From DATKCJ01 sp035513275 (GTDB lineage: Bacteria; Verrucomicrobiota; Verrucomicrobiia; Opitutales; Opitutaceae), in contig DATKCJ010000300.1 of assembly GCA_035513275.1 (NCBI GenBank), positions 7,076-71,075 on the forward strand: a stretch of DNA of 64,000 nucleotides, in the 5' to 3' direction. Shown in pieces: positions 40,492 through 47,960 of the stretch. Numbering within the stretch: the first letter of the stretch is position 1; every line of letters begins with the position of its first letter. The notes beneath the pieces are model-generated. The model was not told the DNA's origin. It did no database searches and was given only the letters and a program-made list of their open reading frames with translations. A program made the position numbers and the translations under genes.

Positions 40492-40530
40492 TCCGGGAAG
40501 TGAGAGTGAGAGTGGCTGACAACTGGAGAC

Positions 40531-40566
40531 CGGAGACAGGAGACAGGCGACAGGAGACAGGTGACG
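40531..40566. repeat. GGAGACAGG-type purine-rich microsatellite
   Basis: About four units of GGAGACAGG/CGACAGG in tandem, downstream of the permease gene. Related words occur at 11450-11549 and 41671-41742. Confidence 0.7.
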
Positions 40567-40728
40567 CCGAGATGGTTGGAACAGAAGGTAACGAAGGAAA
40601 CGAAGAGGGAGACCAAGCGAGACACGTTTTACGCTGAACGGCATTGGAGCCAGTTCGTGGAATTCCCTCCGGGCCTGAGCGGAGTCGAATGGCGTGTCTC
40701 TCCTTTCTGAAGAGATCGAGCTTCGACG

Positions 40729-41211
40729 TTACGGTTCGATGAGCCGCGCGATGCGGTATTCGAACGCGAAATCCTCCGGCCCGCCGATCTTCACTTTTTT
40801 GAAGTCCGGATGCGAAGGGATGAGCAGGTAGTTCGTCTCCTCGGGGATGAGCACGCTCGGAACCGCGAGGATCGCCGACACGGCATCACGTGCCCAAGCG
40901 TCGCCGATCGCTTGGGTTGCAGGGGAGGGTGGGGCCGCGCGCCAGTTCGCGGGGAGCTCCGCCGGCTTCACGCGATGCACGAGCGCATCGCTGAAGGTGA
41001 CCTTGAACCGCACGAGCTGCATGTCCGCGGGCAGCGGCTTTGGAAGGTGGACATACTTCTCGAGCGCAGCCATCGCGAGGTTTGCGCTGAGATACACGAC
41101 GCGGACACCGGCGGAATTCCAGCGGCCACCTTCGAGCGCCGCTCCTTCGCCCTTGAACGAAGTGCGAGCCCGCTTCGCCTTGTCGACGCGCCAGGCGGTG
41201 AGTTCAGGCAT
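40729..41211 (-). CDS. RES-domain toxin
   Basis: 160 residues with the RES residues in place: GGRWNSAGVRVVYLS (Arg30), ALEKYVH (Glu51), and SVLIPEETNYLLIPSHPDF (Ser119, Asn127). RES toxins degrade NAD+ and stop growth. The start ATG overlaps the end of the antitoxin gene by eight bases. The order antitoxin-toxin is usual for Xre/RES modules. It should be neutralised by the adjacent antitoxin. Confidence 0.92.
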   Translation of the reverse strand: MPELTAWRVDKAKRARTSFKGEGAALEGGRWNSAGVRVVYLSANLAMAALEKYVHLPKPLPADMQLVRFKVTFSDALVHRVKPAELPANWRAAPPSPATQAIGDAWARDAVSAILAVPSVLIPEETNYLLIPSHPDFKKVKIGGPEDFAFEYRIARLIEP

Positions 41212-41626
41212 AAACGCCGTGGTCGATCCGGGTCAGCAGCTTTTCGACCTCGCGATAGCCGGGGGTGGTGCGCGCGATTTCGAGCGGGACAGCATCGCCG
41301 AGGCCCGGCTGCGGACTGCCGAGCCATCGCCGGGCTGCAGCCTCGTCCCCATCGAACGTCTCGACAGCCTTCGAAGTGAGGCTCGCGTAGCGCGCAAGCG
41401 CGTCGGACTCCTGTGTCGAGAGCCGCGAGCCCGCCGCCTTCTTCCGCCGGTGAAAAGTGCTGCGGCTCACTCCGATTCGCCGCGCGAGTTCCTCCGCTGC
41501 GAGACCGGCTTGCTCAGCGACCGTGACGATGATCCGGAAGGGAAGCCCACCCACGATGTCCTTGTGTATCTCGTAGGCGGCGGCGCCTTCCCCGACGTGT
41601 TTCAAGAATCCAGTGGGCTTGCTCAT
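41204..41626 (-). CDS. Xre/MbcA/ParS-family antitoxin (DUF2384)
   Basis: 140 residues. The N-terminal half has an HTH (LAAEELARRIGVSRSTFHRR, about residues 40-59). The C-terminal half is the toxin-binding DUF2384 domain (GDEAAARRWLGSPQPGLGDA, then VPLEIARTTPGYREVEKLL and RIDHGVYA). It pairs with the RES toxin and should repress the promoter at 41628-41662. ATG at 41626 is favoured because the inverted repeat and promoter lie immediately upstream; a longer frame exists but enters repeat sequence. Confidence 0.92.
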   Translation of the reverse strand: MSKPTGFLKHVGEGAAAYEIHKDIVGGLPFRIIVTVAEQAGLAAEELARRIGVSRSTFHRRKKAAGSRLSTQESDALARYASLTSKAVETFDGDEAAARRWLGSPQPGLGDAVPLEIARTTPGYREVEKLLTRIDHGVYA

Positions 41627-41627
41627 T

Positions 41628-41662
41628 TGAGACACGGTATGTCTCACGTGGGAATCTGTCAA
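41628..41662 (-). promoter_or_regulatory. Xre-RES promoter overlapping a palindromic operator
   Basis: On the minus strand TTGACA (41662-41657), 17 bases, then TACCGT (41639-41634) form a well-spaced promoter. A perfect inverted repeat TGAGACA-5-TGTCTCA (41628-41646) covers the -10 box. Transcription should begin at or beside the A of the ATG (41626), so the mRNA is probably leaderless and the antitoxin autoregulates it. Confidence 0.65.
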
Positions 41663-41670
41663 GGGGCGGC

Positions 41671-41742
41671 GGGGGACAGGAGACTTGGGACCCGCCGTCG
41701 CTCCTTTGGAGCTATGGCGCGGCAAGCAGGGGACAGGAGACG
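41671..41742. repeat. Dispersed repeat family 3, copy 2
   Basis: GGGGACAGGAGACTTGGGAC, CCGCCGTCGCTCCTTTGGAG (with hairpin GCTCC-TTTG-GAGC-like), then GGCAAGCAGGGGACAGGAGA. It matches the layout of 11450-11549: purine-rich words around a small GCTCC/GGAGC hairpin and a GGCAAGCAGG block. Confidence 0.75.
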
Positions 41743-41873
41743 GAATTCAGCTGAGGGACATCCCGCTGAGTGGGAGAACAAATGCCAGACGCCGATCCCT
41801 TCATTCAAGTCCTCGGCTTTGATTGAAGGTAGGAGCCTGCTTGCAGGCGATGGCTTGATGGGACGCGCGCAGT

Positions 41874-42611
41874 CTACAATTTCGCATCGGTCTCGCCACT
41901 CAGCAACGCCGCCAGGCCCGTGGCGAATGCAACGGGCACGACATCGTAGTGATCGAAGCCTGGAAAAATGCGCGACGTGATTTCGAGCCCGGCGAACGGC
42001 TGCGCCGCGAGTTGCTTCTCGAGCTGGCGCAGATCGCCTGTCATCGACACGGTGTCCTTTTCGCCGACGCTCAAGAAAAGTTTTCCCGGCAGGCGCGATT
42101 GCCGCGCGCGGAGTTCGGCGGCTTGTTTGAGAATCGCGCGGTCTGCCCACCAGATCGACGGAGCGCTCGCGAGGAAGTGCGTGAAGAACGGCTCTGCCTG
42201 AAACAGCGCGTGCAGTACGAGGAGCGAACCGATCGAGTGGCCGGCGATGCCACGCACGCGGGGATCGACGGGATAGCGCCGCACAAGCTCGGGCCAGAGC
42301 GTGTCGGACAGAAATCGCAGAAACGCATCGCCGCCGCCGCTGGTGGGTTCGTCGCCGTGCGCGACGGGCGTGTAGTCGCGCCCGCGCCGGTTGTGCGGAT
42401 CGCCGAAGCCCGCGCCATAGCCGACACCAACGAGCAGCATGTTGTCGGCGACCTGGTTCACCGGCCCCAGATCCACCCGGCCGCTGGCGAACATGTCGCC
42501 ATCCATCACTAGAAACGTTCGCCATGGCCCCGGCGCAGACGGCTCGCTCGCGAACAACGAATAACCGGTGCCAGTCTCGGAGGAGTGGAGCTTGAACGCA
42601 GGCTGAGCCAT
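41874..42611 (-). CDS. Alpha/beta hydrolase, esterase-like (IroE/Fes-type)
   Basis: 245 residues from ATG 42611, no signal peptide. PWRTFLVMDGDMFASG near residue 30, GYGAGFGDPHNRRGRDYTPV and the nucleophile elbow GHSIGSLL near residue 125 belong to the putative-esterase family (D-x-G-H/S type). ASAPSIWWADRAILK and FPGFDHYDV (the likely catalytic His) complete the triad. Related enzymes cleave siderophore or carbohydrate esters. It is 46 bases upstream of the sulfatase stop and on the same strand. Confidence 0.83.
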   Translation of the reverse strand: MAQPAFKLHSSETGTGYSLFASEPSAPGPWRTFLVMDGDMFASGRVDLGPVNQVADNMLLVGVGYGAGFGDPHNRRGRDYTPVAHGDEPTSGGGDAFLRFLSDTLWPELVRRYPVDPRVRGIAGHSIGSLLVLHALFQAEPFFTHFLASAPSIWWADRAILKQAAELRARQSRLPGKLFLSVGEKDTVSMTGDLRQLEKQLAAQPFAGLEITSRIFPGFDHYDVVPVAFATGLAALLSGETDAKL

Positions 42612-42657
42612 GCGCGATAGCCTACCGCTCAACCCTTTTCCGTCGAGCGGGGTCGGT

Positions 42658-44259
42658 TCAATTGGAGACGGTGGCGGCAATGGCTTCCGCGACGGTCTTG
42701 ATGCCAATCGGTGTGTAATCGGTGAAGGGGCCGTCGGCGCTTCCTTCCGGCCACGTTGCGCGATCGGCGAATTGGCCATCGTCCTTGAACTCCTTCTGCA
42801 GGCGGGCGATCTCGACTTTCAATTCGGAGAACTTCTCGACGACGCCGGGCTCCTCCGCGGCGTCGCCGAAGAGGAGATTGTGCTGCTCGGTCGGGTCGGC
42901 GGTGAGGTCAAACATCTCGTAGGCGTCTTGCTTCCAATAGTGGATGAGCTTGTGCGTGGCGGTGCGGACGCCGAGGTGCGCGCGGGTGTTGTGGTGGCCT
43001 GGATCGTGGTAGTATCGGTAATACACGGACGTGGGCCAGTCGGCAGGCGTCTCGCCGCGCAACAGCGGGACGATCGAGCGGCCTTGCATCGACGCGGGGA
43101 CGGGCAGGCCCGCGAGATCAAGGAAGGTGGGCGCGAGGTCGATGTTGGAGACGAATTGCGCCGGGAGGCTGCCGGCCTTTATGCCGGGACCGCGTGCGAG
43201 GAGCGGGACTCGCAAGCCGGGCTCATACATGAAGCGCTTGTCGTAGAGGCCGAGCTCGCCGAGATACCAGCCGTTGTCGGCGGTGTAGATGACGATCGTG
43301 TTCTCCTCGAGGCCGGCCTGATCAAGGTAATCGAGAACTTTGCCGACACTGTCGTCCACGCCTTGCACGCAGGCCAGATAGTCCTGCATGTAGCGCTGGT
43401 ATTTCCAGCGGACGAGGGCCTCGCCTGTGAGGGTTTTGCCGTCGACGATCAACTCCGTCGGCTTGACGCGGAGCCAACTGGCACGCGCTTCTCCTGTCAG
43501 CTCAGCGGGTGGCTCAAGCTTGAGGTCGCTGCGGGTGAGGTCGCGCGCGATGGTCTGCTCGTTCGATGGAAGCGCAGCGGGACGCGTCGCGTAGTCGTCC
43601 CAGAGAGTATCGGGCTCGGGGAAACTCCGGTCCTTGAAGAGCGCCTTGTTTCGTTCGTCGGGTTCCCAACCGCGGTGCGGCGCCTTCTGATGGAGCATCA
43701 GGAAGAATGGCTTGTCCTTGGGCCGCGTTCGGAGCCACTCGATGCCGAGTTCGGCGGTGATGTCGGTGCAGTGGCCCTTGATGGAGAGCTTTCGGCCGGG
43801 AACGAGAAAGGCGGGATCCCAGTAGGCTCCCTGACCGGGAAGCACGATCCAGCGGTCAAACCCGGTCGGGTCCGACCCAAGGTGCCACTTGCCGACCATG
43901 CCGGTGTGGTAGCCGCCGGCTTGCAGCTGCTTGGCGACATTGTCGCGTGAACCGTCGAAGCGATTGAACACAGGGACGCCATTGAGATGCGAGTATTGCC
44001 CGGTGAGAAGCGTGGCGCGGCTCGGCGTGCAGATGGAATTGGTGACGAACGAATTCGTGAACCGCGCGCCGCCCGCAGCGATGCGGTCGATGTGCGGTGT
44101 CTGGTTCACCTTGGAACCGTAGCTGGAGATGGCCGCCTGCGCGTGGTCATCGGAAAAGATGAAGATGATGTTCGTGCGCTTGGTCGGGGAGTCCGCGGCG
44201 TGTAGGTGCGCTACGGGAGCGAGCAGCAAAACTGACAGCGTGAGGAGGGGCAGTTTCAT
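42658..44259 (-). CDS. Secreted type I sulfatase (formylglycine-dependent)
   Basis: 533 residues with a signal peptide (LLTLSVLLLAPVAHLHAA). The sulfatase signature is C77-T-P-S-R (CTPSRATLLTG), where Cys77 becomes formylglycine. Metal ligands appear in FIFSDDHAQA (Asp37, Asp38) and in VIYTADNGWYLGELGLYDKR (Asp near residue 318 and Lys). Other family words: VGKWHLGSDPTGFD, PFFLMLHQKAPHRGW and FVSNIDLAPTFLDLAG. It removes sulfate esters from glycans in the periplasm or outside; which glycan is unknown. It fits the neighbouring glycoside hydrolases, indicating a sulfated substrate, perhaps a fucan. Confidence 0.9.
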   Translation of the reverse strand: MKLPLLTLSVLLLAPVAHLHAADSPTKRTNIIFIFSDDHAQAAISSYGSKVNQTPHIDRIAAGGARFTNSFVTNSICTPSRATLLTGQYSHLNGVPVFNRFDGSRDNVAKQLQAGGYHTGMVGKWHLGSDPTGFDRWIVLPGQGAYWDPAFLVPGRKLSIKGHCTDITAELGIEWLRTRPKDKPFFLMLHQKAPHRGWEPDERNKALFKDRSFPEPDTLWDDYATRPAALPSNEQTIARDLTRSDLKLEPPAELTGEARASWLRVKPTELIVDGKTLTGEALVRWKYQRYMQDYLACVQGVDDSVGKVLDYLDQAGLEENTIVIYTADNGWYLGELGLYDKRFMYEPGLRVPLLARGPGIKAGSLPAQFVSNIDLAPTFLDLAGLPVPASMQGRSIVPLLRGETPADWPTSVYYRYYHDPGHHNTRAHLGVRTATHKLIHYWKQDAYEMFDLTADPTEQHNLLFGDAAEEPGVVEKFSELKVEIARLQKEFKDDGQFADRATWPEGSADGPFTDYTPIGIKTVAEAIAATVSN

Positions 44260-44546
44260 GGATGGGAGAAATCGGTTGGGGGTGGAACGCGCGTGAGCTC
44301 GGTGTGGCGGACAACACCTGACAGGCGCAGAAATTCTAGATCGGGAAAGAGAACAAGGGGCCGATGGGGACTTGATTTTGGCTGGGAGGAACTGTCGGCT
44401 GGCAAACAGACACTTATAATCGGGAAGGTTCGTTCGAGCAACGGCTCGCTGCGATCGAGGGGAACCATTTCACCGGTGAAACCGCGAGGCGAGGTGAGGC
44501 AGAAAATGCAGTCGGCGGCGCAGACCGTCCATCATGTCCGTTCGAA

Positions 44547-46595
44547 TCAGTCCCGCGACTGCTGACGAAGGGCGGCAAGGCGGCGGCGGGCATCCTCGAA
44601 ATTTGGGTCGATCTGGAGTGCGACCTCGAGATGACTGATCGAATCGGCGACGCGACCGCTGTGGTAGAGCGCTTCTGCAAGCTTGTAGTGCACGAGCGGC
44701 GAATCGGGACCCAGCCGTAGCGCCTCCTCATAGTGCGCGATCGCCTCCGGGAGCCGGGACAGGCCGGAGAGAAGGATCGCGTAGCCGTAATGCGCCTCCG
44801 GCCAGTCGGGCCGCGATCGCAATGCGCTCTCAAAGTGTGCCGCGGCCTCCGCGTGTGCATCAGGCTGGCGCACGAGCGCAAGCGCGAGGTTGTAGTGCGC
44901 GTCGGCAAAGTCGGGTCGGAGCCGCGTTGCCTCGCGGTAGTTGGCGATCACGTCTGCATCGCGACCGGGAATCTTCCAGAGCGCGATTGCGAGGCTGTAG
45001 TGCGCCTCCGCCGAGCCGGGTATGAGTCGCAGCGTTTCCTCATAGTGCGCGACAGCGTCCAACTCGCGGCCGGGCGTGTTGGTGAGCAGCGCGGCGAGAT
45101 TCAAATGCGCCCATCCAAGTTCCGGATCGATCCGCAGTGCTTCCTCATAGTGCCTGATCGCGTCGTTGCGTCGACCGGGAATCTTCGCGAACTCCTTCGC
45201 GAGGTTGTAGTGTGCCTGTGCATGGTGCGGGCGGAGACGCAAAGCCTCCTCGTAGTGGGCGATCGCCTCCGCTGAGCGGCCGGGCTGGCGCGCCAGTTCG
45301 ACCGCGAGGTTGTTATGTGCGCTCCAGCTCGCGGGATTCATGCGGAGCGTGGTGGTCCAGAGAATCTCATCGTTTCGATACATCGCGCACTGCCGCCATG
45401 TGAGGATGCCGAGCGTCATGAGTATCAACGCGCCTGCTGCATGCAGCAGCCAGCGAGGGGGACTCCGAAGTGCATCGAATCCGGCGCGGAGTCCGGCTCC
45501 GGCGAGCGCGAGTGGGCCCATGCTGGCGAGATATTGAAAATGATCGCCGACGAACGAGTATCGCCAGAAGTAGGTGTCAACCAGGCCGAGCACAGGGCCC
45601 AGCGCGATGACGAAATATGCCGCGGCGAAGAACGCGCCGCGGGTCCAGCGTTCGCGCTGCCACCACAGCCCGAGCAGCAGCGCCGCAGCCGCGATCGCAG
45701 GCAGCCACGCGGTGGCGGTCGCCGGGTCGATCCTCCAGCGCGGGTAGATGAAGATCAGAGGATCGGGCCAGGCCAGCTTGCCTGCGTAGAACCAGAACAC
45801 CTTTCCCGCACTTGCGACCCGCTCGGCGAAACCTCGCGCGAACTCAGGATCGAAGGCGCCCTCGGCTTGCTGTGTCCACAGCGTGACGATCCCCGCGGCG
45901 AGTGAGAGCACTAGCAGCGGCGTCAGCTCAAGGAGGTTGCGCCGCCAGCGCCAGCCGCGGTCGATCCACCAACCGCAGAGCCCGAGCACCAGCGGCAGCA
46001 CGACGGTGGAGGACTTGCTCGCGAGTGCCATTGCGGCGAAAACGAGCGTCAGGATGTAGTCGCGCCGCGCGCGTGCCGCAGGCGTGTTCGCAGCCTCCGC
46101 CAGCCTCGACCGGCAGAAGAACAAAACGGCGAGCAGAAAGAACAGCCCCGACTGCGTGTTTTTCATCTCGGTGATCCAGGCGACGGATTCGACCTGCACG
46201 GGATGCAGCGCCCAAAGCGCCGCCCCGAGCCACGCGCCCGGCACATGAAGCAGTCGCAGCACCCGCCACAGCACCACCGAAGCCGCTGCGTGCATCAGGA
46301 TTGTGACGAGATGATACGGCATCGGCTCGAGACCCCACAGCCGGTATTCCAGCCAGAAGGTCGATTGAACAAGCGGACAGATCCGCGCGTAGGCACTTGT
46401 CCAGATGTCCGCAAAGCCAAGCGGGCCCACGATGCACGGGTTCTGCGTGAGGTGCGCATCGTCGTCCCAGATGAAGCCGCACGACAGCGCGGGCAGATAT
46501 GCGAGCACCGTCAAGCCAAGCAGTGCGAGCCCGAGCCACCGGCCGCTGCGTGAACCGGGCTGTGGAGAGACTGGGAACTCGCGGCGACGCGCCAT
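44547..46595 (-). CDS. TMTC-like membrane glycosyltransferase with TPR repeats
   Basis: 682 residues. The N-terminal 380 residues have about nine to eleven membrane helices and the GT-C start GFIWDDDAHLTQNPC (the Asp pair near residue 40 is the presumed catalytic/metal site). The remaining 280 residues are about eight tandem TPR units (AIAHYEEALRLRPHHAQAHY, NLAKEFAKIPGRRNDAIRHY, and so on), predicted cytoplasmic or periplasmic. This layout is that of TMTC/O-mannosyl-type proteins and of many Verrucomicrobiota and Planctomycetota membrane proteins. Transfer of a sugar from a lipid carrier is inferred. Confidence 0.82.
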   Translation of the reverse strand: MARRREFPVSPQPGSRSGRWLGLALLGLTVLAYLPALSCGFIWDDDAHLTQNPCIVGPLGFADIWTSAYARICPLVQSTFWLEYRLWGLEPMPYHLVTILMHAAASVVLWRVLRLLHVPGAWLGAALWALHPVQVESVAWITEMKNTQSGLFFLLAVLFFCRSRLAEAANTPAARARRDYILTLVFAAMALASKSSTVVLPLVLGLCGWWIDRGWRWRRNLLELTPLLVLSLAAGIVTLWTQQAEGAFDPEFARGFAERVASAGKVFWFYAGKLAWPDPLIFIYPRWRIDPATATAWLPAIAAAALLLGLWWQRERWTRGAFFAAAYFVIALGPVLGLVDTYFWRYSFVGDHFQYLASMGPLALAGAGLRAGFDALRSPPRWLLHAAGALILMTLGILTWRQCAMYRNDEILWTTTLRMNPASWSAHNNLAVELARQPGRSAEAIAHYEEALRLRPHHAQAHYNLAKEFAKIPGRRNDAIRHYEEALRIDPELGWAHLNLAALLTNTPGRELDAVAHYEETLRLIPGSAEAHYSLAIALWKIPGRDADVIANYREATRLRPDFADAHYNLALALVRQPDAHAEAAAHFESALRSRPDWPEAHYGYAILLSGLSRLPEAIAHYEEALRLGPDSPLVHYKLAEALYHSGRVADSISHLEVALQIDPNFEDARRRLAALRQQSRD

Positions 46596-46681
46596 GTGAA
46601 TGCTCTAAACGCGAATCGCGCCCGGGCCAGCGCAGAATGCCGCCCGCGCTCGAGATGACCCCTCGCGACCTGCGACGCGGC

Positions 46682-47848
46682 TCAGCGCACGCCGAACCGG
46701 TAGATCGTGGTGCTCGCGTAGGTCTCGCCTGGGCGGAGGATCGTGCTCGGAAACTCGGGGCGGTTCGGAGAGTCGGGGTAGTGCTGCGTCTCGAGGCAGA
46801 GGCCGCCGCGCTTGTCGTAGGTGTGGCCGCTCTTGCCTTTGGTTCCATTCAGGAAGTTCCCGGAGTAGAACTGCATCCCCGGTTCGGTCGTGAGCACTTC
46901 CATGAACCGGCCCGACCGCGGTTCGTGCAGCGTGGCAATCAGCGCGAGCTCGCCATCGGGCTTTTCGAGCACCCAGTTGTGATCGTAGCCGCCGCCGAAC
47001 TTGATCTGCTCGTGGTCGTCGCCGATCCGCGCACCGACTGCGTGCGGCGTGTTGAAGTCGAACGGCGTGCCTGCGACAGACAGGTATTCCCCCGTGGGGA
47101 TCAAGTGCGGGTCGACCGGTGTGATCTTGCTCGCGCGAATGGTGAGCACGTGATCGAGGACTGTGCCTGCGCCCTCGCCCTTGAGATTGAAGTAGGTGTG
47201 GTTGGTGAGGTTGACCGGCGTGGGCTTGTCGGTCGTCGCGCGGTAGTTGATGCGAAGCTCGTTGTTCGCAGTGACGCGGTAGGTGACCTCGACTGAAAGC
47301 GTGCCCGGGAAGCCCTGGTCGCCGTCGGGGCTCGTGTATTCCAGGACGAGCGCGGGATCACCGTCGATGAACACGGGTCGCGCGCGCCACATCACCTTGT
47401 CGAAACCGACTGTGCCGCCGTGCAACGTGCAGCGCGCCTCGGGAGGCCCGCTGTTCAGCGGTGGCGTGTAAGTCTTGCCGTCGAGCATGAACCCGTTCGC
47501 GCCGATACGGTTGCCGTAGCGGCCGATGGTCGCGCCGAAATAGGCCGACTTTGTCGGGTAGTCTTCAACGCTCTCGAAACCGAGCGAGACGTCGGCGAGG
47601 GCGCCGTGTTTGTCGGGCACGAAGAGATTCACGACGGTTCCACCGAAGTCGGTGATGTCGGCGCGAAATCCGGCCGCGTTCTGAAGCGTGTAGAGGTGGG
47701 CGGGTGTGCCGTCCTGTAGTTTGCCGAATGGTTTCACAGTGATTGGGAGTGATTGGATTCCGGCCGCCAGCGTGGAGGCCGCAGTGATGAGCATGAGCGC
47801 GCCCCACTGCGTGCGGCGCGACTTGCGCGGGATTGGAGGGGTTCGCAT
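46682..47848 (-). CDS. galM: Aldose 1-epimerase (galactose mutarotase), secreted or membrane-anchored
   Basis: 388 residues from ATG 47848, with a hydrophobic N-terminal segment (WGALMLITAASTLAAGI) that may be a signal peptide. Mutarotase features: GGTVVNLFVPDKHGALADVS, FGATIGRYGNRIGANGFML, TLHGGTVGFDKVMWRA, then TPVNLTNHTYFNLKGEGAGT (catalytic His) and the last GMQFYSGNFLNGT with the catalytic Glu in GGLCLETQHYPDSPN. It interconverts alpha and beta anomers of hexoses or pentoses. It lies between the glycosyltransferase and the GH127-like gene, so it likely serves the degradation products. Confidence 0.9.
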   Translation of the reverse strand: MRTPPIPRKSRRTQWGALMLITAASTLAAGIQSLPITVKPFGKLQDGTPAHLYTLQNAAGFRADITDFGGTVVNLFVPDKHGALADVSLGFESVEDYPTKSAYFGATIGRYGNRIGANGFMLDGKTYTPPLNSGPPEARCTLHGGTVGFDKVMWRARPVFIDGDPALVLEYTSPDGDQGFPGTLSVEVTYRVTANNELRINYRATTDKPTPVNLTNHTYFNLKGEGAGTVLDHVLTIRASKITPVDPHLIPTGEYLSVAGTPFDFNTPHAVGARIGDDHEQIKFGGGYDHNWVLEKPDGELALIATLHEPRSGRFMEVLTTEPGMQFYSGNFLNGTKGKSGHTYDKRGGLCLETQHYPDSPNRPEFPSTILRPGETYASTTIYRFGVR

Positions 47849-47960
47849 GGCGCGGATGGGGAGAAGATTCCCGGAGAGACCAGGCTGAAAAGAAGACCAC
47901 CGCGCCACGCCCGTCGCAATCCTGCTTTGCGGCGCGGACGGCGCGCGCGGAACGCGCCCG

